64,000 nt of DNA from Bacteroidota bacterium (GTDB taxonomy: Bacteria > Bacteroidota > Bacteroidia > Bacteroidales > Prolixibacteraceae). Position numbers and translations under genes: made by a program. Below, piece after piece: positions 35,984 to 45,417 of the stretch; the first letter of the stretch is position 1, and every line of letters starts with the position of its first letter. The notes beneath the pieces are model-generated. The model saw only the letters and a list, made by a program, of their open reading frames with translations. It searched no databases and was not told the origin of the DNA. Location: NCBI GenBank assembly GCA_030698405.1, contig JAUYMU010000043.1:43341-107340 (forward strand), in the 5' to 3' direction.

Positions 35984-36730
35984 ATGAAGAAGACAATTAT
36001 AGAAGTCAGAGACCTGAGAAAAGATTTTTTTGTGGGTGAAATCACTGTACATGCCCTCAAAGGAATTAATCTCAAAATTAATGAAGGCGAATTTGTTGCC
36101 ATTATGGGAACCAGTGGTTCCGGAAAATCGACGATGCTGAACGTTTTGGGCTGTCTGGATTTGCCAACTTCAGGAAGTTATCATTTGGATGGTATCAGCA
36201 TGGGTGAACTTTCGAAAAACGAACTTGCCGGTTTACGCAATAGTAAATTAGGGTTTGTCTTTCAGTCGTACAATCTTTTATCGAGAACTTCGGCACTCGA
36301 AAACGTTGAACTTCCGCTTTTTTACAACTCAAAAGTGAAACCGAAAGAACGTCGCGAACGTGCCGAAGCTGCGCTTGAAGCCGTTGGCCTGACTGACCGG
36401 ATGCACCACATGCCAAATCAGTTATCGGGAGGTCAGCAGCAACGTGTGGCCATTGCCCGCTCGCTTGTAAACGATCCGGTCGTTATTCTGGCTGACGAAG
36501 CAACCGGAAACCTTGACACCCGCACTTCCTACGAAATTATGGCGCTCCTTCAGGATTTAAATTCGAAAGGCAAAACCATTGTGTTTGTAACCCACGAGGC
36601 CGATATCGCAAAATTTATGACCCGCCAGGTGGTTTTCCGCGATGGACACATCATCCGTGAAGAAATGGTTACCGACCGGAACAACGCCGTTGAATTGCTC
36701 AAAGCCCTTCCGATTGAAGAGCTCGTTTAA
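35984..36730 (+). CDS. ABC transporter ATP-binding protein (MacB/LolD type)
   Basis: A 248-residue ATPase of the MacB/LolD/FtsE class. Walker A is GTSGSGKST (about residues 42-50), the Q loop SYNLL follows, the signature motif is LSGGQQQRVAIARSL, Walker B is VVILADEATGNLD, and the H loop TVFVTHEAD. It powers the permease encoded 18 bases downstream. In Escherichia coli MacB these two parts are one polypeptide; here they are separate, the usual Bacteroidota form. Confidence 0.96.
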   Translation: MKKTIIEVRDLRKDFFVGEITVHALKGINLKINEGEFVAIMGTSGSGKSTMLNVLGCLDLPTSGSYHLDGISMGELSKNELAGLRNSKLGFVFQSYNLLSRTSALENVELPLFYNSKVKPKERRERAEAALEAVGLTDRMHHMPNQLSGGQQQRVAIARSLVNDPVVILADEATGNLDTRTSYEIMALLQDLNSKGKTIVFVTHEADIAKFMTRQVVFRDGHIIREEMVTDRNNAVELLKALPIEELV

Positions 36731-36748
36731 ATTTAAATACTTGAAATC

Positions 36749-37966
36749 ATGAATTATACAAATTCAGTAAAAATAGCCTTTGGCGCACTTAAAAGAAATA
36801 AGTTCCGGGCATTCCTTACCATGCTGGGAATCATTATCGGAGTTGCTTCGGTAATCGTGATGCTGGCCATCGGACAGGGTTCGAAAAAGAGCATTCAGGA
36901 TCAAATGTCGGGAATGGGAACCAACCTTATTTTTGCCATGCCCGGCGCTGAACAAAAAGGCGGCGTGCGGATGGGAAACAGCGATGCAAAAAACCTGAAA
37001 CTGACCGATATCGAAGCCATTGAAAAGAATTGCCCGGCCATCAGCGACGTTTCTCCGGAAGTACGTTCAAGCGGACAGGCAGTAGTAGGTAACCAAAACT
37101 GGCCAACCACTATTTACGGGGTTAACACAAAGTATTTCAATATCCGTAAATATACGATTGGATCAGGTCGTGGTTTTTCTGATAATGAGATTCAAAGCTA
37201 TGCTAAAGTGTGTTTGATAGGGCAAACAATCGTTGAAAATTTGTTTGGAAAGACCGATCCGATTGGACAAACCATTCGGTACAAAAATATTCCGCTCCTG
37301 ATTATTGGAGTATTGGGCGAAAAAGGTGAAAACGGAATGGGACAGGATCAGGACGACCTGATTATGGCGCCATACACCACCGTTCAGAAACGGATCCTGG
37401 CCATCACCCACATTCAGAGTATTGCTGCATCGGCAGCCAGCGAAGAGTTGAATGATGTTGCAATTACCCAGCTTACCGAATCGTTGCGGAGCAGCCATAA
37501 ACTAAACGCAGGCGAAGAAGATGATTTTCAGGTGAGGTCACAGTCTGAAATGGTGCAGATGTTTAGCTCTATCAGCGATATTATGACTGCACTACTGGGC
37601 GTTATTTCAGGAATTTCGCTGCTGGTTGGCGGTATCGGCATCATGAATATCATGTATGTGTCGGTTACCGAACGTACCCGCGAAATCGGGTTACGGCTTT
37701 CGGTTGGCGGACGTGGAAACGACATCCTGATGCAATTCCTGATCGAATCGATTTTGCTCAGCGTTTTTGGTGGTGTTATCGGAATTACACTCGGAATTGT
37801 GGCAACGTCGGTTACTGCTTCGATTATGAGCTGGCCGGTAGTTATTTCCACATTTTCAGTAGTTATGGCATTTTTGGTTTGTTCGGCCATTGGTATTTTC
37901 TTCGGATGGTATCCAGCCCGCAAAGCTGCCGGTTTGAACCCAATTGATGCGTTGAGGTACGAATAA
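36749..37966 (+). CDS. ABC transporter permease with MacB periplasmic domain and FtsX domain
   Basis: A 405-residue permease: membrane helix 1 (about 18-45, ending IGQGSKKSIQDQMS), a large MacB-type periplasmic domain (about 45-270) and three FtsX helices at the C-terminus (about 280-400) with the motif TERTREIGLRLSVGG. It completes a MacAB-TolC-like mechanotransmission exporter. The cargo may be a peptide, a lipid or an antimicrobial compound; the sequence does not say. The downstream kinase gene has its own promoter. Confidence 0.95.
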   Translation: MNYTNSVKIAFGALKRNKFRAFLTMLGIIIGVASVIVMLAIGQGSKKSIQDQMSGMGTNLIFAMPGAEQKGGVRMGNSDAKNLKLTDIEAIEKNCPAISDVSPEVRSSGQAVVGNQNWPTTIYGVNTKYFNIRKYTIGSGRGFSDNEIQSYAKVCLIGQTIVENLFGKTDPIGQTIRYKNIPLLIIGVLGEKGENGMGQDQDDLIMAPYTTVQKRILAITHIQSIAASAASEELNDVAITQLTESLRSSHKLNAGEEDDFQVRSQSEMVQMFSSISDIMTALLGVISGISLLVGGIGIMNIMYVSVTERTREIGLRLSVGGRGNDILMQFLIESILLSVFGGVIGITLGIVATSVTASIMSWPVVISTFSVVMAFLVCSAIGIFFGWYPARKAAGLNPIDALRYE

Positions 37967-38015
37967 AAATATTTTACTATTTTACTATTTACCATTGACA
38001 ATTTTTAAACAGCAC

Positions 38016-38052
38016 AAATCGTAAATGGTTAAATTGTAAATCGTAAATGGTA
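38016..38052. repeat. short direct repeat ahead of the kinase gene
   Basis: AAATCGTAAATGGT (38016-38029) recurs as AAATCGTAAATGGT (38038-38051), 22 bp apart. The repeat spans the -33 region of the kinase promoter, so it may be a binding site. It may also be a simple AT-rich duplication. Confidence 0.5.
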
Positions 38053-38063
38053 TATTATCTTTG
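38034..38063 (+). promoter_or_regulatory. promoter of the kinase-response regulator operon
   Basis: TTG at 38034-38036, a 19-bp spacer and TATCTTTG at 38056-38063 match the Bacteroidetes consensus exactly. The predicted start of transcription is only zero to about ten bases before the possible start codons at 38070 and 38079. Confidence 0.75.
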
Positions 38064-38069
38064 ATAAAA

Positions 38070-39167
38070 ATGACCAATATGTTCAAGTCCATTTCCATTT
38101 CAGATAAAAAAATTGCGTTGCTCCTCCATGCCATTGCATGGATTATTGTTATTATCATTCCAGTTTACCTGAGCAATGCCTTTGGCGATGGTGATCAGCA
38201 CCGGTTGTACCAGTTCTATATCCACACCTTTTCAGCAGTACTTATATTTTATATTGGCTATTTATGGTTGGTACCGCGGTTTTTCCTTCAGGATAAAAAA
38301 GCCATTTATCTCGTCATTTTGGTTGGTTTAATCCTGGCCACATACGGAATAACCAGTTTCATAAATGAAACCTTGCTCAGTGATCCAATTCGGGATGCGA
38401 AATTTCTGGAAAATTACAGGAAGGTAACTGGCGAGAATACACCACCCTTTAAAGTTTTTGGTTTTTTCAACCATGTCGTAGCCTCAATATTAATTTCGGG
38501 ATTTGCCATGGGTTTAGCCGTGATGGAAAAACTGAAACAAAACGAAAAAAAGCAAAAAGAACTCGAGAAAGAAAAGCTGAATTCGGAACTGGCATTTTTG
38601 AAAAATCAGGTCAGCCCTCACTTTTTCTTCAATACCCTGAATAATATTTATTCACTCATTGGCATCGACGGGCCAACTGCCCAGGATTCGGTATTGAAGC
38701 TATCGAAACTGATGCGCTACCTGCTCTACGAATCGGAACATGGCGAAACACAAATGAGCCACGAAATCGACTTTATGAACAACTACATCGATCTGATGAA
38801 GCTGCGTCTAAGTCCAAGGGTTGAATTGCAGATAGATTTTCCGGGGGATTTTCCTGATTTCACTATTCCGCCACTATTGTTTGTACCGTTTATTGAAAAT
38901 GCCTTCAAGCATGGCATCAACTCACGCGATCGTTCATTCATCAACATCAGGATGGAAATCAAAAATGAACAAATCAGTTTTATCGCTGAAAACAGCATGG
39001 GCAAAAGCAGTCAGACCGGTGATATGCAACATTCGGGTATTGGATTGGAAAATGTACGAAAACGGTTGGCTTTGCTGTACCCGGATAAACACAAACTGAT
39101 CATCAATCAGGATGAGGCAGTTTTTCAGGTTCAACTTTCGATTCAAAAAGAAAAGCTCGGGATATGA
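38070..39167 (+). CDS. LytS/YehU-type sensor histidine kinase
   Basis: A 365-residue membrane kinase. Four hydrophobic segments (about 15-35, 50-70, 80-100 and 130-155) form the sensor part. A coiled helix (KLKQNEKKQKELEKEK) leads to the His_kinase domain with the phospho-acceptor in QVSPHFFFNTLNNIYSL. The ATP domain has PPLLFVPFIENAFKHGI (N box) and GIGLENVRKRLALLYP (G box). Start codons at 38070 and 38079 are possible; the promoter position favours the second unless the mRNA is leaderless. It overlaps its response regulator by four bases and follows the exporter operon. Confidence 0.92.
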   Translation: MTNMFKSISISDKKIALLLHAIAWIIVIIIPVYLSNAFGDGDQHRLYQFYIHTFSAVLIFYIGYLWLVPRFFLQDKKAIYLVILVGLILATYGITSFINETLLSDPIRDAKFLENYRKVTGENTPPFKVFGFFNHVVASILISGFAMGLAVMEKLKQNEKKQKELEKEKLNSELAFLKNQVSPHFFFNTLNNIYSLIGIDGPTAQDSVLKLSKLMRYLLYESEHGETQMSHEIDFMNNYIDLMKLRLSPRVELQIDFPGDFPDFTIPPLLFVPFIENAFKHGINSRDRSFINIRMEIKNEQISFIAENSMGKSSQTGDMQHSGIGLENVRKRLALLYPDKHKLIINQDEAVFQVQLSIQKEKLGI

Positions 39168-39880
39168 AGCTAAGGACGATTGCCATTGACGACGAACCAC
39201 TTGCCCTACGATTGGTGAGCGATTATATTGAGAAGACCCCTTTTCTGGAATTGATTCATGCTTTCGACAATCCCTTGGATGCCATTGATTTTCTTTCAAC
39301 GCAATCGGTCGAACTAATTTTTGTGGATATTCAGATGCCTGACCTAACCGGAATTGAGTTTGCCCGAACATTGGAAAATACACCAAAAATCATTTTTACC
39401 ACGGCTTACGAAAAATATGCGCTCGAAGGGTTTAAACTGAATGCCATCGATTATCTACTGAAGCCATTCAGCTACGAAGAATTCCTGAAAGCTGCACAGA
39501 AAGCCCGCAAACAGGCGGAACTGGAAGCTGCTGCATTACCAACTATTGAAGCAAACAGCCAGTTTTTGTTCCTGAAATCGGAATACAAAATCAGGCGCAT
39601 CAACTTCAACGATATTTTATACATCGAAGGGCTGAAAGATTACATCAAAGTATATACAACAGGTGACGACAAGCCGGTTTTGTCGCTCAATTCGATGAAA
39701 TCCCTCGAACAAAAATTACCAGAGTCTAAATTTATGCGCGTTCACCGTTCATTTATCGTCAACCTCGACCGGATTGAAACCATAGAACGCAGCCGCATCA
39801 TCTTTGGTAAAACCTACATCCCGGTGAGCGATCAGTACAAAGAGAAATTCCAGGAATATTTGGACAAGAATTTTTTGTAA
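39164..39880 (+). CDS. LytTR-family response regulator
   Basis: A 238-residue regulator: receiver domain (1-120) with the acidic pocket DDE at residues 9-11 and the phospho-acceptor Asp55 in FVDIQMPDLTG, then a LytTR DNA-binding domain (about 135-238) with INFNDILYIEGLKDYIKVYT and SKFMRVHRSFIVNLDRIE. It is translated from the ATGA overlap with the kinase. The pair probably controls the upstream exporter genes, an arrangement frequent in Bacteroidota, but no binding site is visible by eye. Confidence 0.95.
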   Translation: MKLRTIAIDDEPLALRLVSDYIEKTPFLELIHAFDNPLDAIDFLSTQSVELIFVDIQMPDLTGIEFARTLENTPKIIFTTAYEKYALEGFKLNAIDYLLKPFSYEEFLKAAQKARKQAELEAAALPTIEANSQFLFLKSEYKIRRINFNDILYIEGLKDYIKVYTTGDDKPVLSLNSMKSLEQKLPESKFMRVHRSFIVNLDRIETIERSRIIFGKTYIPVSDQYKEKFQEYLDKNFL

Positions 39881-40026
39881 GAGATTTTTTTTTGCAAGTA
39901 TTAGGGGGATCACTAATTTTAAAAATGACTTTTCTCCAAGTTTTGATAGTTTCTTATTCAGGCATATTTAAAAGACACCATCAAATTCTTTCATCTTTTC
40001 AAAAACACTTTTAGCAAATATGTAGT

Positions 40027-40455
40027 TCAGTTGTGGTATAATTTATTGAATATCAATCTATCAACGGATATTTTTCCGGAACCAGTAATTGCAAGTGCAA
40101 TATAAACGACCGCATAAAGCAGCGGAAGCTCCTGCTTCCCAAAACCATCACCCGAATGAATAATAAATGCCGCTACCAACATGGTTATAATCAATGGAAT
40201 TGCAGAAAGCCGTGTGGCTATTCCAAAAATTAGAAAAAGAGAACATAACACCTCTGAAAAAACAGCAAGTGCCAACGACGCAGCAGCACCAACTCCGACA
40301 GGGTCAGGAAACTGAATTGCTTCGTCACCGAAAAGCAATGAAAACTTGCCCATGCCGTGCATTAGCATAAAAGCTCCTGCTGTAATTCGAAGAAGCAATA
40401 TGGCCATATTGATACTGTTTGGATAGTTTCCCGGATGTAAAATATTTTTAATCAT
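40027..40455 (-). CDS. DoxX family membrane protein
   Basis: A 142-residue inner membrane protein with four hydrophobic segments. The N-terminal LLRITAGAFMLMHGMGKF and the later FSEVLCSLFLIFGIATRLSAIPL are the DoxX signature. Members are linked to thiosulfate:quinone reductase or oxidative-stress complexes, but most are uncharacterised, as here. It is a single gene, 131 bases after the TPR lipoprotein gene on the same strand and beyond that gene's terminator. Confidence 0.9.
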   Translation of the reverse strand: MIKNILHPGNYPNSINMAILLLRITAGAFMLMHGMGKFSLLFGDEAIQFPDPVGVGAAASLALAVFSEVLCSLFLIFGIATRLSAIPLIITMLVAAFIIHSGDGFGKQELPLLYAVVYIALAITGSGKISVDRLIFNKLYHN

Positions 40456-40533
40456 GATTGATAAGTATTACTGATTGATTATTGGTTGCTTCTAAAATTG
40501 ATAAAACAACGGTGCGGACATTTATGTTCAAAA

Positions 40534-40566
40534 TAAAAAGAGCGACCCGTTTTGGATCGCTCTTCT
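40534..40566 (-). terminator. terminator of the TPR lipoprotein gene
   Basis: On the minus strand, AAGAGCGA (40557-40564) pairs with TCGCTCTT (40538-40545), loop of 11 bases, followed by TTTTATTT. It begins about 22 bases after the stop codon. Confidence 0.8.
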
Positions 40567-40586
40567 CTAAATACATTGATTGTATA

Positions 40587-42341
40587 TTATTTTACAATTT
40601 CTTTGAAACGTGCTTCGTTGAAATATTTTGCAAACTCCATGTCGGTTGCAATGGTCTTTTTCAATTCTGGGTTCATTTTAACAGCGGTTTCAAGGCTTTC
40701 GTACATCAGGTTTTCTTTTGCTGTACGGGCGCCAACAACTGCTTTAAAGTATTCTTTCATGAAACAGCCTTCCCAGGTACAGTTTTCCAATGATTTTAAT
40801 GCGCCATTGTTATCGCCGGCAAGAATCTTGGCCAGGCCTGTGTTTGGTGAATCAGAATCGTTGAAATATTTAACCGCTTTTGCATATTCGCCTTTGATGA
40901 TGCTTAAAATTCCAAGGTTGTTGTTAACAGCATCACCTGCTCCTGAAGCAGCTCCGAAATAAGTTTCAGCTTTAACCAAATCGCCATCTTTCAAAGCAAT
41001 TACACCTAAATTGTTTTTAATGATTGGCTCATTGTTTTTCAGTTTTTCGGCTTGTTCGAACAAACCTTTTGCATCGGCATATTTTTGTTGTTTAACCAAT
41101 ACCATTCCGGCGTTGTTGAAACCTCTCCAATCTTGTGGATAAACTTTCATGAACGAGTTGTAGATGGCCAGTTTTTTATTGAGGTCGGTGGTTAAAGTAG
41201 CAGCATAAAGCAATTCTGCAGGGTTCAGTTTCGAAGGATCAGAATCGGCCAAAGCAGCAATCTCTTCGTCAGATTTTCCAATCAGGTCGATGCTGGTAGT
41301 GAATTTTGAACGACGCAATTGTGGCAAAATTTCATCGGCAACTCCGGTGAAAGCTGCTGAAAGGTTTTTAATTTCGCGTTCGCGAACTTCAGGATCGGTG
41401 TACATCGAAAGTACGCGAAGAATTAATTCTTTGTCCTGAATGTTTGATTTAGCCATCAGTTCCTGAAATCCTTCCCAATCTTCAGGAGTGAATTTGGTTT
41501 TGAATGCGGCTTCAACTTCGGCTTTTTTCAACTCTGCGGTTAAGAATTTTGAAGAAGCTGCCTGGCGGCTTTGTGCTAATTTTGTATTCAAATCCAATGC
41601 ACCGTCTGGTGAAGCGTAAGAAGAAACTTCCATGCTTCTAAGTTGTTTATTCGGATCAAGCGCAATTGCTTTGTTGTATTCGTTCAGTTTAGCAATTTCG
41701 TCTTTGGTCAATTCTTCTTTACGAATATCTGATTTGTTGATCAGATATTTAATGTCGGCAGTATATTCATCAGGAACAACACGTTGGAATTCGTCGATGT
41801 TTGGATCGTATTTTCCGGTGGTGTTTTTTTCACGAACAACTCCAAGAATAGGTGTCGGGTAATTTACAACCAGTGTTGGAGTTGCAATTACACCTTTGGC
41901 CAGGGGAATTGGAACAAAATCAAGGCTCTTTTTACCTTGTGAAGCGGTAATTCTCAGCTCCAGGTTTGACACGCGCATTGCTTCTTCGTAAGGAACAGCA
42001 TCTTTGTACGCAAAGCTTCCGCCATTTTTCAAAGAAATCACTTTGTTGTTGGCATTTACTTTTTCACCCTGAAGGGTTACCGATTCAAATACCTGTTCGC
42101 CGCCCTGATATTTCAATACCGGAGTTGCAACCAATGTTGCTTTCTTGGCAAAATACTTTGCAGGGAATTTTCCGTCGATAGCAATATCAACGTTTCCTGC
42201 ATGTGTTTCAAGAATTTCAGGAGTGGTTTTGAAATCAATCAGGTTTGCATTCTTTTTCATTTTCTGCAAACTTGCACAGCTGCTCAGCAAAACAGCCGCT
42301 AAAGCTAAAAGAGCCAGTGGTTTTAAATTAAAACGTCTCAT
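40587..42341 (-). CDS. TPR-containing outer membrane lipoprotein with an OmpA-like segment
   Basis: A 584-residue exported lipoprotein with lipobox LLSSC (Cys about residue 22). The first about 200 residues are beta-rich. Around residue 225-265 the sequence MEVSSYASPDGALDLNTKLA followed by QSRQAASSKFL resembles the OmpA-type peptidoglycan-binding core (TD/SxG..N..LSxxRA). The C-terminal about 200 residues contain tetratricopeptide-like repeats (GFNNAGMVLVKQQKYADAKG, IIKNNLGVIALKDGDLVKAE, AVNNNLGILSIIKGEYAKAV). An envelope scaffold that tethers the outer membrane to peptidoglycan is a reasonable guess; the specific role is unknown. Confidence 0.75.
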   Translation of the reverse strand: MRRFNLKPLALLALAAVLLSSCASLQKMKKNANLIDFKTTPEILETHAGNVDIAIDGKFPAKYFAKKATLVATPVLKYQGGEQVFESVTLQGEKVNANNKVISLKNGGSFAYKDAVPYEEAMRVSNLELRITASQGKKSLDFVPIPLAKGVIATPTLVVNYPTPILGVVREKNTTGKYDPNIDEFQRVVPDEYTADIKYLINKSDIRKEELTKDEIAKLNEYNKAIALDPNKQLRSMEVSSYASPDGALDLNTKLAQSRQAASSKFLTAELKKAEVEAAFKTKFTPEDWEGFQELMAKSNIQDKELILRVLSMYTDPEVREREIKNLSAAFTGVADEILPQLRRSKFTTSIDLIGKSDEEIAALADSDPSKLNPAELLYAATLTTDLNKKLAIYNSFMKVYPQDWRGFNNAGMVLVKQQKYADAKGLFEQAEKLKNNEPIIKNNLGVIALKDGDLVKAETYFGAASGAGDAVNNNLGILSIIKGEYAKAVKYFNDSDSPNTGLAKILAGDNNGALKSLENCTWEGCFMKEYFKAVVGARTAKENLMYESLETAVKMNPELKKTIATDMEFAKYFNEARFKEIVK

Positions 42342-42450
42342 AGTGTGTAATTATTAAATTTGTAATTTCAGTAATTTCGGTTAATGTTCACAATATTAGC
42401 AAAAAATTTCCTTCTCTCATAATAAAAAAGGGCTTTTAGGAACCGATTTT

Positions 42451-43086
42451 TCACAATAGAATCCTGTTTATACCTTTTTCATATTGCTTTACAAATATTG
42501 CATGGTCGATTTTTTCAAAATCTTCGGGCAGGTTCACAAAATCTATACCATTTGTGTCGATGACAAGTACCGGGATGTCATTCTGTTGCCTGAAATAACT
42601 AAAGTATCCCTGTGCAATTTTCTCAAGGTATTCTTTGGAGATGTTCGCTTCGTAGCTACGGCCTCGCAAAGCTATATTTTTCAGCAACAACCCGGCATCT
42701 TTGTGCAGGTAAACATACAAATCGGGTTTGGGCATTTTGTCGTAGATGATGGTGAAGAATTGCCGGTAAAGATTGTATTCGTCAGGTTGCAAAGTGTTTT
42801 GAGCAAAAATCAGCGATTTCATGAAATAATAATCAGAAATGGTAAAATTGCTGAACAGGTCAAAATGGCTCAACTCACGATTTAGTTGGTTGTACCGCTC
42901 GGCCAGGAATGCCATTTCAAGCGGAAAAGAATATTGCTCCTGATTTTCGTAGAATTTAGGCAGGAACGGATTGTCGGCAAATTGCTCCAAAACGAGTTTT
43001 GCCTGGTATTTTTTACTGATCATCTGAGCCAAAGTTGTCTTTCCGGCGCCAATATTCCCTTCAATCACCAAATAGTTTATACTCAT
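42451..43086 (-). CDS. deoxynucleoside kinase (deoxyadenosine/deoxyguanosine kinase family)
   Basis: A 211-residue kinase that phosphorylates deoxynucleosides for salvage. The P-loop is VIEGNIGAGKTTLAQ near the N-terminus, followed by LVLEQFADNPFLPKFYE with the catalytic Glu, the block SISDYYFMKSLIFAQNTL-like (here FTISDYYFMKSLIFAQ), and the lid LRGRSYEANISKEYLEKI. The start is taken at MSINYLVIEG (43086); an ATG two codons upstream also exists. Specificity among dA, dG and dC cannot be read by eye. Confidence 0.93.
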   Translation of the reverse strand: MSINYLVIEGNIGAGKTTLAQMISKKYQAKLVLEQFADNPFLPKFYENQEQYSFPLEMAFLAERYNQLNRELSHFDLFSNFTISDYYFMKSLIFAQNTLQPDEYNLYRQFFTIIYDKMPKPDLYVYLHKDAGLLLKNIALRGRSYEANISKEYLEKIAQGYFSYFRQQNDIPVLVIDTNGIDFVNLPEDFEKIDHAIFVKQYEKGINRILL

Positions 43087-43096
43087 AATCAAGGCA

Positions 43097-43132
43097 TAAA
43101 AAAAAACCCGGAGGTCATTACCCGGGGTTTTA
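43097..43132 (-). terminator. terminator of the prolyl oligopeptidase gene
   Basis: On the minus strand AAAACCCCGGG pairs with CCGGGTTTTT around a nine-base loop (one bulged base), followed by a run of T. It lies between the peptidase stop at 43238 and the kinase start. Confidence 0.7.
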
Positions 43133-43159
43133 AAAATACAAAATTTTTCGAGAGTTGAC

Positions 43160-43235
43160 AGTGAGCAGGTGACTTGAAGTCACCTGCTCACTGCTTGGTG
43201 TCACCCGCTCACTGTTTGGTGTCACCCACTCACTA
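43160..43235. repeat. perfect palindrome with tandem half-copies
   Basis: AGTGAGCAGGTGACTT (43160-43175) and AAGTCACCTGCTCACT (43177-43192) are perfect 16-bp arms around a single G. Two further 21-bp copies of the right side follow (CGCTCACTGTTTGGTGTCAC and a shorter CACTCACT). A diverged copy is at 49312-49367. Confidence 0.9.
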
Positions 43236-43237
43236 AA

Positions 43238-45346
43238 CTAAATCTTAATGCCTAAATGATAAAACACAAACGACCAGATGTCGGTGTGTTCTTCAATCAC
43301 TTTAGCTGTTGGTTTTCCCGCGCCGTGACCAGCTTTGGTGTCGATACGAACCAGAAGCGGCAGTTTGTTTTCTGCATTGAATTCCTGCATCCGTGCCATG
43401 TATTTAAAGGTGTGCGCCGGAACAACACGATCGTCATGATCGGCAGTGGTTGCCAATACAGCCGGGTAAGCAGTTCCTTTTTTGATGGCATGGTAAGGTG
43501 AGTATCCGTAGAGATAATTGAACATTTCCGAATTGTCTTCACTGGTGCCATAGTCGCTGGCCCATGCCCATCCGATGGTAAATTTGTGGAAACGCAGCAT
43601 GTCCATCACACCTACGGCCGGAAGCGCAACTTTAAACAAATCGGGTCGTTGGTTGGTAACTGCACCTACCAGCAATCCGCCATTTGATCCACCCTGAATG
43701 GCCAGTTTTTCGCTTGAAGTGTATTTTTTGCTTATCAGATATTCAGCAGCCGCGATGAAATCGTCGAACACATTCTGCTTTTGCAATTTGGTTCCTGATT
43801 TGTGCCACTCTTCGCCGTATTCGCCGCCACCGCGAAGGCTGGCCACAACATATACTCCCCCATTTTCGAGGAATGCAATTCTGGAGGGAGAAAAATCCGG
43901 TTTCCGGCTAACATTAAAACCACCATAACCATACAGCAGTGTTGGATTGTTGCCGTTAAGTTCCAATCCCTTTTTGTTGACGATAAACATAGGAACCATA
44001 GTGCCGTCTTTGCTGGCATAGAATTCCTGCTTCACTTCAAAATCATCCGAGTTGAATTTTACTTCTGATCTGAAATGCAGCGATGATTCTTTGGTGGTAA
44101 AGTCGTATTTGTATATTTCGCCCGGGGTGTTATAGGATGTGTAACTGTAATATGCAATATTTTCCTCCTTTTTCCCGGAGAAATCGCTTACTGTACCAAT
44201 TCCCGGCAGCTGGACTTCGTGGTCAAAAACTCCGTCATACGAATAAACTTCTGTTTTGCTGTGTGCATCGGTCATGTAATTTACTACTAATTTGCCTGCA
44301 ATCAGGCGAACCGATTCGAGTACGTCTTTTTTCTCAGGAATAACATCTACCCAATTGCTTTCTTCGGGTTTGTTGGTATTGATCCGGATTAAACGGTATT
44401 TGGGCGCTTTGTAATTGGTGAGCACGAAAAGATCATCGCCCAGATTTTCAACCGCATTAAATTTATATTCGTAACTGTCCATCAGATTTACGAAATCCTT
44501 GTTCTTTTTGTTGAGATCTTTAAAATCCAGCGTATTGCCATAAGTACTTTTTCTTTTTGAAACCAAAAGAAACCTTTTATCATCGGTCATTCCAGCGCCA
44601 AACATCGTTTTTGAATTACTGTCATCGCTTACAATCAACTGATCGGCTGATTGATCGGTATCCAGTTTGTGAAAGTAAACCTTCTGAAATTCGTTCGCTT
44701 TCGAAAGTTCGCTTCCGGCTTCCGGCTTGTCGTAAGCACTGTAGAAAAACCCATCATTGTACCAGCTAATTCCGGAGAATTTCACCCAGTCGATGCGGTC
44801 AGGCAGCAATTCACCGGTTTCGATGTTCTTCACAAAAATTTCATTCCAGTCGGAGCCCGATTTGGCCAACTGATACATCAGGTATTTGCCGTCATTCGAT
44901 ATCTCGATGCTGGTTAGGGCAGCGGTTCCATCGTCCGACAATGTATTTGGATCGAGCAGAACTTTGGGTTCTACGGCAAGGTCATCACTTGTATAAAGCA
45001 CACTCTGGTTTTGAAGTCCGTCGTTTTTATAAAAGAAATATTTCCCGGTTTTCTTAAAAGGAACTCCGTATTTTGGGTAATCCCACAATTCTGTCAGGCG
45101 GCTGTTTATCTGGTCGCGGAAGGGCAGTTTTTCGAGGTAACCAAAAGTGAGCTGGTTCTGAGCCTTAACCCATTCTGCCGTTTCTGCTGAATTGTCGTCT
45201 TCGAGCCAGCGGTATGGATCTTCTACCTCGGTTCCGAAATAAGTGTCTTTTACATCCCCTTTTGCTGTTGGCGGGTAGAGGATTGGTTTTTGGGTGCATG
45301 ACATCATAAATGCGAATGCTAATAAATAAAGAATTGGGTTTTTCAT
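43238..45346 (-). CDS. prolyl oligopeptidase family serine peptidase, lipoprotein
   Basis: A 702-residue S9A peptidase that cuts short peptides after proline. The signal sequence ends in a lipobox (FMMSC, Cys about 17), so it is anchored in the envelope. The N-terminal beta-propeller domain spans about 60-420. The hydrolase domain contains the nucleophile motif GGSNGGLLVGAV, then an Asp in TADHDDRVVP and a His in TKAGHGAGKP. I use the ATG at 45346 (MKNPILYLLAF); the open frame runs 19 codons farther, without signal character. Confidence 0.94.
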   Translation of the reverse strand: MKNPILYLLAFAFMMSCTQKPILYPPTAKGDVKDTYFGTEVEDPYRWLEDDNSAETAEWVKAQNQLTFGYLEKLPFRDQINSRLTELWDYPKYGVPFKKTGKYFFYKNDGLQNQSVLYTSDDLAVEPKVLLDPNTLSDDGTAALTSIEISNDGKYLMYQLAKSGSDWNEIFVKNIETGELLPDRIDWVKFSGISWYNDGFFYSAYDKPEAGSELSKANEFQKVYFHKLDTDQSADQLIVSDDSNSKTMFGAGMTDDKRFLLVSKRKSTYGNTLDFKDLNKKNKDFVNLMDSYEYKFNAVENLGDDLFVLTNYKAPKYRLIRINTNKPEESNWVDVIPEKKDVLESVRLIAGKLVVNYMTDAHSKTEVYSYDGVFDHEVQLPGIGTVSDFSGKKEENIAYYSYTSYNTPGEIYKYDFTTKESSLHFRSEVKFNSDDFEVKQEFYASKDGTMVPMFIVNKKGLELNGNNPTLLYGYGGFNVSRKPDFSPSRIAFLENGGVYVVASLRGGGEYGEEWHKSGTKLQKQNVFDDFIAAAEYLISKKYTSSEKLAIQGGSNGGLLVGAVTNQRPDLFKVALPAVGVMDMLRFHKFTIGWAWASDYGTSEDNSEMFNYLYGYSPYHAIKKGTAYPAVLATTADHDDRVVPAHTFKYMARMQEFNAENKLPLLVRIDTKAGHGAGKPTAKVIEEHTDIWSFVFYHLGIKI

Positions 45347-45417
45347 TTTTGGTATATTGGGTTTTTGGTTTTTATATTTTTTGAAAAAACTTACTATTGG
45401 CACTTGAATGACAAATC

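Noticed and set aside
43160..43235. CRISPR-like repeat array
   Set aside because: The repeats are palindromic and directly adjacent with no unique spacers, and no cas gene is present.
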